NCBI GenBank assembly: GCA_965214955.1
Contig: CBDCCU010000009.1
Location: forward strand, 496,001 to 560,000
Source of the DNA: Aliikangiella sp965214955
Lineage (GTDB): Bacteria > Pseudomonadota > Gammaproteobacteria > Enterobacterales > Kangiellaceae
Direction: 5' to 3'
Length of the DNA: 64,000 nt
In this document: positions 24,687 through 32,584 of the stretch, piece by piece
Numbering within the stretch: position 1 is the first letter of the stretch
How the letters are laid out: every line of letters starts with the position of its first letter
Translations under genes and position numbers: made by a program
Notes under the pieces: model-generated
What the model was told of the DNA's origin: nothing
Seen by the model: the letters and a program-made list of their open reading frames with translations, nothing else
The model's database searches: none

Positions 24687-24709
24687 TTTACTCTGTTCCT
24701 ACTTGGGGA

Positions 24710-24808
24710 ATATAACGCCTAATTAACGGGCGAAAAATAGTTGGTTAAAATTAGCGACGCAGGAGCAAAACCAACTGTTTTTTGTCCCTGTTTAATTACT
24801 TGTTAGTT
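24710..24808 (-). other. attC site (cassette e)
   Basis: On the minus strand the site runs from AACTAACAAGTAATT to GGCGTTATAT. ATAGTTGGTT pairs with AACCAACTgT around a central unpaired stretch, and GCCTAATTAACGGGC forms the terminal hairpin. It follows the GNAT cassette gene by two bases. Confidence 0.85.
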
Positions 24809-24810
24809 GC

Positions 24811-25221
24811 CTATACAAATTTGCACATACCTAAACCTAGTGGAGAGCCAGTGCGTTCTTTATAACCGTAACGGGAATAAAAACCCTCTTTACCCGAAGC
24901 TGAAAGTAGCCCTATTGTAGTACCTTTTACAGCTGCTCCAGATAAATAAGACTCTAAGTTTTGCATTAATAAGTTACCAATACCATTGTTTTGATAATCA
25001 GGATCTACGATTAAATCTTGTATATAAAAAAACATAGCCCCGTCACCAACGATACGAGCCATTCCGATAAGTTTATCTTCAGTGCGTGCAACAACGTGGA
25101 ATAGAGAATTATCTAGTGCTAATTTAGCTAATTGCCGTGGAGTTTCACCCCAGCCAACTTTAGATCTTAGAGTAACAAATTCCTCTAATTTTGGTTGATG
25201 ATTTTCTATGACGACTTCCAC
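24811..25221 (-). CDS. GNAT family acetyltransferase
   Basis: A 136-residue GNAT. The acetyl-CoA loop is in IQDLIVDPDYQNNGIGNLLM (Q-x-x-G-I-G), preceded by IGMARIVGDGAMFFY, and the C-terminal GFYSRYGYKERT segment is typical. The N-terminal LRSKVGWGET resembles the small YitH/arylalkylamine-like single-domain GNATs. Substrate unknown. It is the right-most cassette gene; 20 bases upstream of its start is the GTTAGTTGCC junction that marks the cassette boundary, followed by the second palindromic element rather than another attC. Confidence 0.82.
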   Translation of the reverse strand: MEVVIENHQPKLEEFVTLRSKVGWGETPRQLAKLALDNSLFHVVARTEDKLIGMARIVGDGAMFFYIQDLIVDPDYQNNGIGNLLMQNLESYLSGAAVKGTTIGLLSASGKEGFYSRYGYKERTGSPLGLGMCKFV

Positions 25222-25240
25222 TATGCTAAATATTCCCTAG

Positions 25241-25392
25241 GCAACTAACAGTAATTCTATTCAGTAAATACATAAAGCCAACCAGTAAAAAAATTTGGAT
25301 TACTTAAATGCTTTTACTTATCAATAGGTTATTTTAATTTCGATATTCTACCTGAATTGGCTTTATGTTTTTAGTGAATAAAGCCAATTTAC
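25241..25392. repeat. Palindromic ~150-bp element, copy 2
   Basis: Arms ATTCAGTAAATACATAAAGC at 25259 onward and its inverted partner at 25357-25379 are 23 bases long with two mismatches. The element starts at the cassette junction sequence GCAACTAAC and is homologous to copy 1 at 19279-19433. No intI follows on the right, so it is not an obvious attI. Confidence 0.65.
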
Positions 25393-25424
25393 TTAAATCA
25401 TGCATCTTGAAAGAGAATTAATAA

Positions 25425-25937
25425 CTACCAGTCTCTTTGCTTGTTAGCTTTTCTTATTCTGGCCGTCACCGAAGCGGGTTCATCTTTTAATCCCAAAGCT
25501 AAAAATTCGCTGACTTCTTGTCGGTATTCCTCAAATTTATCGGCGAATAAATAAAAACCATAATAGCTCCAAGCGCGAACAAATTTATTGTCGCTAATAA
25601 TTAATTTTCGTAATGATTGCTCTAATGGTTGTTTAGTTTTTTCAGTGAGGCTTATCAGTTCTAATACTTGAAGAATATGTAATTGTGCTTCCCAGCCTTG
25701 CATGATTGATAAGCTCAATATAATTTCTTCACATTGTGGCTCGGTAAAATTAAATTGTTTAAATCGATTTTTAATTAACCATGTGACCGCAGGTTGAGCA
25801 TTGGGAATTTCTAAAGATGCTATTAGCAATAAGCTAAATTGAGAATTGTTTTGATATTGATTAAACAATTCCTCAAGTGGCTCGGTGGCTTTTTTATCCC
25901 AACTTTGTAATTTTAAAAGAGTCTGTTGTTTGTCCAT
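25425..25937 (-). CDS. Uncharacterised helical protein, HEAT-like
   Basis: A 170-residue protein made almost wholly of amphipathic helices (for example LLLIASLEIPNAQPAVTWLI, then LHILQVLELISLTEKTKQPL and FVRAWSYYGFYLFADKFEEY) with no signal peptide or membrane segment. The pattern of paired helices suggests HEAT-like repeats, which would bind another protein. It lies outside the cassette array, and its start codon is two bases from a 7-bp microsatellite. No function can be assigned. Confidence 0.65.
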   Translation of the reverse strand: MDKQQTLLKLQSWDKKATEPLEELFNQYQNNSQFSLLLIASLEIPNAQPAVTWLIKNRFKQFNFTEPQCEEIILSLSIMQGWEAQLHILQVLELISLTEKTKQPLEQSLRKLIISDNKFVRAWSYYGFYLFADKFEEYRQEVSEFLALGLKDEPASVTARIRKANKQRDW

Positions 25938-25939
25938 TT

Positions 25940-25981
25940 AACTATTAACTATTAACTATTAACTATTAACTATTAACTATT
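25940..25981. repeat. Heptanucleotide microsatellite, six AACTATT units
   Basis: Six perfect 7-bp units fill the space between two minus-strand genes. The left edge is two bases from the start codon of the helical-protein gene, in its ribosome-binding region. The right edge contains the TAG stop of the GNAT gene (25977-25979). Copy-number change would alter spacing upstream of the start codon. Confidence 0.95.
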
Positions 25982-26561
25982 CAGCTTTTAATTTTTGCCA
26001 TTCACTTTTAAGAATAGCCATTATAATATCGTCAGTCCATTCGCCCTTAAAAAATACGGCTTGTTTTAAATGTCCTTCTTCACGAAAATTACAGCGTTTA
26101 AAAAGTTTTCGTGAGGCATGATTTTCGGGATCAATAGATACATGAATACGGTGCAAATTAAATCGTGTAAATAAATAATTTACTAGGGCATTAATTGCTT
26201 CAAGCGCATATCCTTTGCCATGAAAATTAGTATCAATGGCAATACCAAGCTCTGATTGTTTTTTTAGTTCTGGTTCAATACAAAATGCTACATCGCCTAT
26301 AACCGTTTGATTAGTGTCAATCTCTGGTAGTAAGGCCAAAACCACTTGATACCAAGTGCCTGCTTTGGCAAATTCTTGGTTAGTCATTAGGTTGGCATGT
26401 TCAACTACTTCTTGTGGGCTTTGTGGTGTCCAGCCTTGAAACAGCATGACATCGGGTTGATTGCGATATTCATATAGCCGCTGAGCATCTTTAGGTTCAA
26501 GTGCGCGTAATAATAAACGTGATGATTGAGTTAGTGCTTGTGGATTATCTAAATGTGTCAT
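25977..26561 (-). CDS. GNAT acetyltransferase, RimJ/RimL type
   Basis: The 194 residues follow the Acetyltransf_3 pattern: SSRLLLRALEPKDAQRLYEY at the N-terminus, ELGIAIDTNFHGKGYALEAI for acetyl-CoA binding, then NLHRIHVSIDPENHASRKLF and a late CNFREEGHLKQAVFFKGEW. This group acetylates ribosomal protein N-termini or small amines; the target here is unknown. Its stop codon lies within the last unit of a 7-bp repeat. Confidence 0.88.
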   Translation of the reverse strand: MTHLDNPQALTQSSRLLLRALEPKDAQRLYEYRNQPDVMLFQGWTPQSPQEVVEHANLMTNQEFAKAGTWYQVVLALLPEIDTNQTVIGDVAFCIEPELKKQSELGIAIDTNFHGKGYALEAINALVNYLFTRFNLHRIHVSIDPENHASRKLFKRCNFREEGHLKQAVFFKGEWTDDIIMAILKSEWQKLKAE

Positions 26562-26607
26562 AACTAAGCTCTATTTTAGGCTAATGAATTGATTGTAAAG
26601 GATGTTT

Positions 26608-26697
26608 TATACCCGTTCTACTTTAAGTTGCTTAGTTGTTAATTTCTGTTGATCTCAGTATGCTTAAATAACAACTTAGATGGGTAAGAGTAGAATG
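26608..26697. repeat. Diverged short copy of the TATACCCGTTCT palindrome family
   Basis: The left part TATACCCGTTCTACTTTAAG matches the terminal repeats of the 266-bp element. The right arm (AACAACTTAGATGGGTAAG and on) is an imperfect inverted match that runs up to the start codon of the M20 gene. The centre is unrelated to the large copies. Confidence 0.5.
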
Positions 26698-26700
26698 ATA

Positions 26701-28023
26701 ATGAATAAAAAATATCTATTAATTGGCTTGGTAGCTTTGTTAGTTTCAAGTACGCAGCTTGTGAGTGCATTTTCTGATCATCAAATTGATAATAAAGTAC
26801 AAAATCTAATAAATAATGTTGAATCTAAAGTGATAGATTGGCGGCGCCATATTCATCAAAACCCTGAGCTTTCTAATCGAGAATTTAAAACCGCTGAAAA
26901 AGTGGCTAAGCATTTAAAATCATTAGGTATTGAAGTACAAACTAAAGTGGCGCACACAGGTGTGGTGGGAATTTTAAAAGGGGGAAAACCAGGAAAAGTG
27001 GTTGCTTTAAGAGCCGATATGGATGCATTGCCTGTTACTGAGCGAGTGGATCTACCCTTTGCCTCTAAAGCTATTTCTGAATATGCGGGACAAAAAGTGG
27101 GTGTTATGCATGCTTGTGGGCATGATACTCATGTGGCTATTTTAATGGGAGTTGCAGAAGTTTTAAGTCAAGTGAAAGATGAAATTCCGGGTACGGTTAA
27201 ATTTATTTTTCAACCAGCCGAAGAAGGTGCCCCCGAAGGTGAAGAAGGTGGCGCTGAATTAATGATGAAAGAAGGTGTATTAAAGTCACCCGATGTTGAT
27301 GCTATTTTTGGTCTGCATATTTCATCTCATACACCTGTTGGCACTATTGGTTATCGTCATGGCGGCATTATGGCAAGTGTGGATGATTTTAGAATAAGGG
27401 TAAATGGTAAACAAACTCATGGCTCTGCACCTTGGAATGGTGTTGATCCTATTGTTATCTCCGCGCAAATTATCAACAGTTTGCAAACTATAGTGTCGCG
27501 TCAACTGCAACTGACTAAAGAAGCTGGGGTTGTTACCATTGGTAGTATTCATGGTGGGGTGCGCTCAAATATTATTCCTGAGCAAGTGGAGTTAATTGGT
27601 ACGATTAGAGCACTTGATGCGGAAATGAGAAATCAAATTCATAAAAAAATACGCCAAATTGCCACGGGTGTTGCCGAATCAATGGGCGCAACTGCCGAGG
27701 TGCAAATTCCTATGTCGGCGCAATATCCCATTACTTACAATACTCCTGAACTAGTTGATCAAATGTTGCCATCTATGATTAAAAAGGCGGGCAAAGAAAA
27801 CGTGGTTTCAATTGATGCGATCACTGGCGCAGAAGACTTTTCATTTTTTGCCCAAGAAGTTCCTGGGTTTTATTTCTTTTTAGGCGGACGCTCAAAATCG
27901 GTGGCACCTAAAGATGCGCCTGCTCATCATACACCCGACTTTTATATTGATGAGTCGGGAATGAAGCTTGGGGTAGAAACATTATCGCAAATGGCATTAG
28001 ACTATTTACGTCAAAGCCAGTAA
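26701..28023 (+). CDS. Exported M20-family amidohydrolase
   Basis: Metallo-amidohydrolase of the hippurate hydrolase/IAA-amino-acid hydrolase group (M20D), which cleaves N-acyl amino acids. Metal-binding blocks are present: HACGHDTH, FQPAEEGAPEGEEGG, GLHIS, and a late PAHHTPDF histidine. The lid domain begins near GIMASVDDFRIRVNGKQTHG. A signal peptide (LLIGLVALLVSSTQLVSA) sends it to the periplasm or outside. ATG 26701 is preferred over 26680 and 26695 because AAGAG lies ten bases before it. The stop region has a 20-bp repeat. Confidence 0.9.
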   Translation: MNKKYLLIGLVALLVSSTQLVSAFSDHQIDNKVQNLINNVESKVIDWRRHIHQNPELSNREFKTAEKVAKHLKSLGIEVQTKVAHTGVVGILKGGKPGKVVALRADMDALPVTERVDLPFASKAISEYAGQKVGVMHACGHDTHVAILMGVAEVLSQVKDEIPGTVKFIFQPAEEGAPEGEEGGAELMMKEGVLKSPDVDAIFGLHISSHTPVGTIGYRHGGIMASVDDFRIRVNGKQTHGSAPWNGVDPIVISAQIINSLQTIVSRQLQLTKEAGVVTIGSIHGGVRSNIIPEQVELIGTIRALDAEMRNQIHKKIRQIATGVAESMGATAEVQIPMSAQYPITYNTPELVDQMLPSMIKKAGKENVVSIDAITGAEDFSFFAQEVPGFYFFLGGRSKSVAPKDAPAHHTPDFYIDESGMKLGVETLSQMALDYLRQSQ

Positions 28024-28070
28024 TGTTAGGTCAAAGTCAGTAATGTTAGGTCAAAGCCAGTAATGAGCGC
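28011..28070 (+). repeat. 20-bp tandem repeat at the end of the M20 gene
   Basis: The unit TCAAAGCCAGTAATGTTAGG occurs twice (28011-28050, one mismatch) and again for its first 14 bases. Each unit has a TAATG stop-start. The last TAATG supplies the start codon of the DUF2390 gene at 28063, so the repeat joins the two genes. Confidence 0.9.
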
Positions 28071-28584
28071 TTCTGATTTAAACACAAAGCAATTACTAAA
28101 AGCCCAAAATAACCAGCTATTATCGGCTGAGCAGTTTTGGGCTTTTAGCTACCAGCATTATAAAAGTGATGAAATTAAAGACTGTTTACACCAACTACAA
28201 GACCAACATCATCATAATATTAATCGTCATTTGCTAACACTTTGGTTAACGCAAAAGCATTTTAAAGTTATTCAATTAAAGCCGAGCATATTGCCAGTAA
28301 TTGAAAAGCTTGAGTATTGGATTAAAGAAGTTCGTAGCCTTAGAAATACGCCTTATATTTATAGTCTCTCGGAGGGGCAGTTAGAAAGAAAAAAAGTTTT
28401 ATCCTTAGAGCTTAAACTAGAAAAATTGCACCAGAAGTTATTACTTAGCGGTGTAAAAATAAAAAAGCTTACTATGCTAAATAAACAGTCTCTTTTTAAA
28501 CTTTACCAGCATAACTCTCAATCCTTAAATGGAACTTACCTTAATAAACAACGCATTCTTTTTAATTTATTAGAAGTTATTTAA
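28063..28584 (+). CDS. DUF2390 / TIGR02444 family protein
   Basis: The 173-residue protein matches the TIGR02444 pattern: FWAFSYQHYKSDEIKDCLHQ, then LQDQHHHNINRHLLTLWL, and a basic VIEKLEYWIKEVRSLRNT helix followed by an ERKKVLSLELKLEKLHQKLL helix. These proteins are small, cytoplasmic and helical with no assigned function; gammaproteobacteria often have them next to ABC or peptidase genes. The last 50 residues are not part of the usual family length. It starts in the third unit of the 20-bp repeat. Confidence 0.75.
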   Translation: MSASDLNTKQLLKAQNNQLLSAEQFWAFSYQHYKSDEIKDCLHQLQDQHHHNINRHLLTLWLTQKHFKVIQLKPSILPVIEKLEYWIKEVRSLRNTPYIYSLSEGQLERKKVLSLELKLEKLHQKLLLSGVKIKKLTMLNKQSLFKLYQHNSQSLNGTYLNKQRILFNLLEVI

Positions 28585-28630
28585 GCGTATAATAACTTTT
28601 AGTCACACACTTCTACCAAGCTTAAATTGT

Positions 28631-29692
28631 ATGATTAGTGAATTATTTTTAAATTTTATCGATTTATTTACCGAGTCGGCTCCTTGGCTATTATTGGGAC
28701 TATTAATTGCAGGTTTAATGAAATGGCTTGTGCCTATGGATTTGCTTAAACGGCACATGGGAGATAAAAGTGTTACTTCATTAACTAAAGCGGCGATCAT
28801 TGGCGCGCCATTACCGCTGTGCTCTTGTGGTGTGATCCCTGCGGCAGTTGGGCTAAGGCGTAGCGGGGCATCAAAACCATCAACGGTTTCTTTTTTAATT
28901 GCCACACCTGAAACTGGGGTTGATTCAATTTCGGTATCTTATGCGCTTTTAGGTCCATTTATGGCTATTATAAGACCATTTTCAGCGATTTTTACTGCAA
29001 TATATACCGCATTATTGGTTAAAGCACTTGATAAAACAACTGATCCCAATACAAAAGAGTTGCCAGAAACTGCAACACAGGCAGAAAAATCATGTTGTGC
29101 GGGCAAAAAGACATCTCAAGAAGAAGCAAGCTCAGCTCAAACTTTAACTTTATCGCAAAAGCTGGTTGAGCTAGTTAACTTTAGTAGCGGCAAACTACTT
29201 AAAGATATTACCAATTGGTTATTAATTGGTTTATTGCTTGCCGCAATTATTAAAACTTTTGTAGCGAACGACTTTTTAACCCAATGGGGAGATGGCTTTT
29301 TAGCCATGCTGATAATGGCGTTAGTGGGTGTTCCTATGTATATTTGCGCAACCGCTTCTACTCCAATTGCGGCTGGCTTTTTAGCCGTGGGGATCTCACC
29401 TGGGGCGGTTTTAGTGTTTATGCTGGCTGGCCCTGCCACTAATTTATCAACTATGGGCATGGTAAAAAAAGAAATGGGAGCCCGCGTTGTTGTGGCTTAT
29501 ATCATTGGCATTACTTCTGCGAGTATTGGGTTAGGATATTTGGTTAATTGGATGATAGCTACCTATGGTTTCGAGGTATTTCAAGTTGCCTCAGGTGAAC
29601 ACCAAATGTCACATTCACTTGTTTACCCTGTTAGTGCCATATTATTAGGCTTAATGATGGTAAGGAATATGGTAAAAAGTTATTTCAAATAG
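28631..29692 (+). CDS. SO_0444-type Cu/Zn efflux permease (ArsP/DUF318 family)
   Basis: Integral membrane permease of 353 residues with about eight to ten segments in two halves. The diagnostic metal motif PLPLCSCGVIPAAVGLRRSG is near residues 57-76, and the second half has VGVPMYICATASTPIAAGFL with AGPATNLSTMGMV. A soluble loop around residues 140-165 contains CC and may bind metal. Such permeases export metal or oxyanion species, but substrate assignment to copper or zinc rests on the named family only. Single gene; no regulator adjacent. Confidence 0.85.
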   Translation: MISELFLNFIDLFTESAPWLLLGLLIAGLMKWLVPMDLLKRHMGDKSVTSLTKAAIIGAPLPLCSCGVIPAAVGLRRSGASKPSTVSFLIATPETGVDSISVSYALLGPFMAIIRPFSAIFTAIYTALLVKALDKTTDPNTKELPETATQAEKSCCAGKKTSQEEASSAQTLTLSQKLVELVNFSSGKLLKDITNWLLIGLLLAAIIKTFVANDFLTQWGDGFLAMLIMALVGVPMYICATASTPIAAGFLAVGISPGAVLVFMLAGPATNLSTMGMVKKEMGARVVVAYIIGITSASIGLGYLVNWMIATYGFEVFQVASGEHQMSHSLVYPVSAILLGLMMVRNMVKSYFK

Positions 29693-30113
29693 TTGCCATG
29701 CTTGAAGCACAAGTCTACAGAAAAGCTTTAATGTTTGGTGAGCCTATATAAAAGTGAACAGCTGTATAATATACAATCAGATTCATTTTGAATTTTCCAC
29801 TAAATAAAGAAATGGCTGCTGTATTTTGGTTAAAATTAAGCAAAAATGCATGAATATAGGTGATATTTTCTTAAAACTGGCAAAAAAAATCATATTAGCT
29901 ATTGTGATCATGCGCTAACCAATAAAACACCTAACCGTTCTTATTTTTTGTTATTTATTTTTAAGATGCTTGCAAGATAAGCGAATTTAGCGTATTTTGT
30001 TCGCACTTATTAATCTTGGTTTGTTAAAACTAGCTTAACCAATGATTTTTTGTGCTAGAGCTATGCATTAAAGCTATATGTATTGGAGCTATATGTTGGA
30101 AAAGAGTATTTAG
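29693..30113. other. Intergenic region upstream of aroQ
   Basis: About 420 A/T-rich bases with no open frame of note and no clear hairpin. It must hold the aroQ-accB-accC promoter. Near the end AGCTATATGTATTGGAGCTATATG is a short direct repeat (AGCTATATG twice, also AGCTATGCATTA before it). GGAAAAGAG precedes the aroQ start. Confidence 0.5.
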
Positions 30114-30548
30114 ATGTCTCTATTAGTAATTAACGGGCCAAACTTAAATCTGCTTGGTAGCAGAGAGCCCGAAATTTATGGCTCTGAAACATTAGCTGAT
30201 ATAGAAAGCATGATAAAGCAAAAAGCATCATCCGTTACGGTGCAGTTTTTCCAGTCAAATGCCGAGCACGAAATTATAGAATGTATTCATAATGCAAAAG
30301 CCCAAGGCGTAAAGTTTATTTTAATTAATCCTGCGGCTTTCACGCATACCAGCGTGGCTATTAGAGATGCGTTTGCTGCGGTACAAATTCCTTTTATAGA
30401 GGTGCACTTGTCTAATCCTCATACCCGAGAACCTTTTAGGCATCAATCTTATTTTTCAGATCTAGCGGTTGGCGTGATTGCTGGATTTGGCGTAGATAGC
30501 TATTTAATGGCTAGTGAAATGGCGGTTAAATCGCTTAACAATATTTAA
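30114..30548 (+). CDS. aroQ: Type II 3-dehydroquinate dehydratase
   Basis: Dehydrates 3-dehydroquinate in the shikimate pathway to aromatic amino acids. The type II dodecameric family is shown by LLVINGPNLNLLGSREPEIYG with the catalytic Tyr, QSNAEHEIIECIH, NPAAFTHTSVAIRDA and the catalytic His in EVHLSNPHTREPFRHQS. Length 144 is normal. As in many gammaproteobacteria, it leads an aroQ-accB-accC cluster; 47 bases separate it from accB. Confidence 0.97.
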   Translation: MSLLVINGPNLNLLGSREPEIYGSETLADIESMIKQKASSVTVQFFQSNAEHEIIECIHNAKAQGVKFILINPAAFTHTSVAIRDAFAAVQIPFIEVHLSNPHTREPFRHQSYFSDLAVGVIAGFGVDSYLMASEMAVKSLNNI

Positions 30549-30595
30549 AAATTATTTAAACAGTTAAAACTCATTATATGTAAGGTGTAGTTATC

Positions 30596-31057
30596 ATGGA
30601 TATTCGAAAGGTTAAAAAATTAATCGAATTACTCGAAGAGTCTGGCGTTGCCGAGATTGAAATTAAAGAGGGCGAAGAGTCAGTACGTATTAGTCGTGCA
30701 TCGGCTACAGTTGCCGCTGCTCCAGTTCAATATGCTGCGGCTCCACCAGCACCTGTAGCTCCAGCTCCAGTTGCCGCAGCACCGGCTGAAGCGGCAGCAA
30801 GCGCTGAAAGCTCTGCTCCTTCTGGTCATCAGGTAAAATCACCAATGGTAGGTACTTTTTATAGAGCGTCGTCACCTGGTGCCAGTGCATTTGTGGAAGT
30901 GGGTGATAAAGTTAATGTCGGTGATACTTTGTGCATTGTTGAAGCGATGAAAATGATGAACCAAATTGAAGCCGATGCTAGTGGTACGGTAAAAGCCATT
31001 TTAATCGACGATGGTGAACCAGTTGAATTTGATGAGCCACTATTCATTATTGAATAA
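30596..31057 (+). CDS. accB: Biotin carboxyl carrier protein of acetyl-CoA carboxylase
   Basis: Carries the biotin that AccC carboxylates, in the first step of fatty acid synthesis. The N-terminal MDIRKVKKLIELLEESGVAE helix, an Ala/Pro-rich flexible linker (about residues 36-75) and the C-terminal biotinyl domain (about 80-153) are present; the biotinylated lysine is Lys119 in VEAMKMMNQI. Length 153 matches E. coli BCCP closely. accC follows after 92 bases. Confidence 0.97.
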   Translation: MDIRKVKKLIELLEESGVAEIEIKEGEESVRISRASATVAAAPVQYAAAPPAPVAPAPVAAAPAEAAASAESSAPSGHQVKSPMVGTFYRASSPGASAFVEVGDKVNVGDTLCIVEAMKMMNQIEADASGTVKAILIDDGEPVEFDEPLFIIE

Positions 31058-31149
31058 GTTCATTTGAGTTAAAATTTATTCTGTTTCCAAAAGGTTTTAG
31101 TGTTGATAACTAGAGCTTTGTTGAACTACCTATTTATCTGGAAATAAAT

Positions 31150-32499
31150 ATGCTTGATAAAGTTGTAATTGCCAATCGAGGTGAAATAGCGCTCAGAATT
31201 TTAAGAGCCTGCCGCGAATTAGGTATCAAAACAGTGGCTGTGCATTCAACAGCCGACGAAAATTTAATGCACGTGAAACTGGCCGACGAGTCAGTGTGTA
31301 TTGGCCCTGCTTCACCACTAGAAAGCTACTTAAATATTCCTGCAATTATTGCTGCAGCAGAAGTAACTGATGCGGTTGCTATTCATCCCGGATATGGCTT
31401 TTTAGCTGAAAATGCCGATTTTGCCGAACAAGTAGAGCGAAGTGGCTTTTCGTTTATTGGACCAACGGCTGAAAGTATTCGCCTAATGGGGGATAAAGTT
31501 TCGGCTATTAGCGCAATGAAGCGTGCTGGAGTACCTTGTGTGCCAGGCTCTGATGGTCCGTTAGGAGATGATGATAAAGAAAATTTAGCGATTGCTAAAC
31601 GTATTGTTTACCCTGTTATCATTAAAGCCTCTGGTGGCGGTGGCGGTCGCGGAATGCGCGTGGTTCATAAAGAAGAAGATCTTATCGAGTCAATTGCTAT
31701 GACCAAAGCCGAAGCGAAAGCCGCATTTAATAATGATGTGGTTTACATGGAAAAATTTCTTGAAACTCCGCGTCATGTTGAAATTCAAGTGTTGGCAGAT
31801 AATCATGGCAACGCTATTTATTTGGGTGAGCGTGATTGTTCGATGCAACGTCGCCACCAAAAAGTGGTAGAAGAAGCGCCAGCCCCAGGAATGACCGAAG
31901 AAAAACGTCGTTTTATTGGTGAGCGTTGTGTGCAAGCTTGTCAAGAAATAGGATACCGTGGTGCGGGTACTTTTGAGTTTTTATATGAAAAAGGCGAGTT
32001 CTATTTTATTGAAATGAACACCCGTGTGCAGGTGGAACATCCTGTTTCTGAAATGATCACTGGTGTTGATATTATCAAAGAGCAGCTTAGAGTTGCCGAA
32101 GGTCAGCCGCTATCATTTAAGCAAGAAGATATTCAGCTACGAGGCCACTCCATTGAGTGCCGCATTAACGCAGAAGATCCTAACACTTTTATTCCATCGC
32201 CCGGCACAATTGCTCGCTACCATGCGCCAGGTGGACCAGGAGTAAGGTGGGATTCGCATATTTATTCGGGTTATCGAGTACCGCCTTATTACGATTCGAT
32301 GATTGGTAAATTGATTACCTATGGTGAAACTCGCGAAGTAGCAATGGCTAGAATGCAAATGGCGCTAGATGAAGTAGTGATTGACGGTATTAAAACTAAT
32401 ATTGAACTTCAACGCCGTATTATGGCAGATGCTAACTTCCAAAAAGGTGGAACAAATATTCATTATTTGGAGCATAAGCTAGAAAGTGAAGACAGCTAA
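31150..32499 (+). CDS. accC: Biotin carboxylase subunit of acetyl-CoA carboxylase
   Basis: ATP-grasp enzyme that carboxylates biotin on AccB. Features: the N-terminal KVVIANRGEIALRILRACRE, the glycine-rich ATP loop KASGGGGGRGMRVV, the catalytic YLGERDCSMQRRHQK and EMNTRVQVEHPVSE segments. The length of 449 residues is that of E. coli AccC. A terminator 25 bases downstream ends the aroQ-accBC unit. Confidence 0.98.
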   Translation: MLDKVVIANRGEIALRILRACRELGIKTVAVHSTADENLMHVKLADESVCIGPASPLESYLNIPAIIAAAEVTDAVAIHPGYGFLAENADFAEQVERSGFSFIGPTAESIRLMGDKVSAISAMKRAGVPCVPGSDGPLGDDDKENLAIAKRIVYPVIIKASGGGGGRGMRVVHKEEDLIESIAMTKAEAKAAFNNDVVYMEKFLETPRHVEIQVLADNHGNAIYLGERDCSMQRRHQKVVEEAPAPGMTEEKRRFIGERCVQACQEIGYRGAGTFEFLYEKGEFYFIEMNTRVQVEHPVSEMITGVDIIKEQLRVAEGQPLSFKQEDIQLRGHSIECRINAEDPNTFIPSPGTIARYHAPGGPGVRWDSHIYSGYRVPPYYDSMIGKLITYGETREVAMARMQMALDEVVIDGIKTNIELQRRIMADANFQKGGTNIHYLEHKLESEDS

Positions 32500-32524
32500 T
32501 CGCATTTCTTTGTAATAAACCAAT

Positions 32525-32549
32525 AAAAAACCGCTAATAGCGGTTTTTT
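32525..32549 (+). terminator. Rho-independent terminator after accC
   Basis: AAAAAACCGCT pairs with AGCGGTTTTTT around AAT. The A/T flanks make it usable in both directions, so it can also end transcription of the convergent DUF4124 gene. Confidence 0.88.
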
Positions 32550-32584
32550 ATTATCTATCAATTTAATATTTACTGCTTATTGGT

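Larger units (their letters stand above)
18804..25250 (-). mobile_element. Integron cassette array without an integrase (CALIN)
   Basis: Minus-strand genes alternate with five ~75-105 bp imperfect palindromes whose ends match attC core sites: on the minus strand each begins near TAACAAG and ends near GCGTTA or GTTA, like VCR-type sites of chromosomal integrons. The sites at 22612, 23221, 24113 and 24710 each follow a gene closely; a degenerate one is at 18804. Cassette products are typical of environmental arrays: two GNATs, an alpha/beta hydrolase, a DUF695 protein and small membrane proteins. No intI gene or attI site is visible on either side within the window. The array is broken by a Y1-transposase element at about 19.47-21.47 kb. 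Confidence 0.85.

Noticed and set aside
25241..25392. attI site of an integron
   Set aside because: No integrase gene is adjacent, and a homologous copy is found at 19279, which an attI site would not have.
28063..28584. Primosomal protein PriC
   Set aside because: The N-terminal FWAFSYQHY and NINRHLLTLWL blocks fit the DUF2390/TIGR02444 family; similarity to PriC is only general helical composition.
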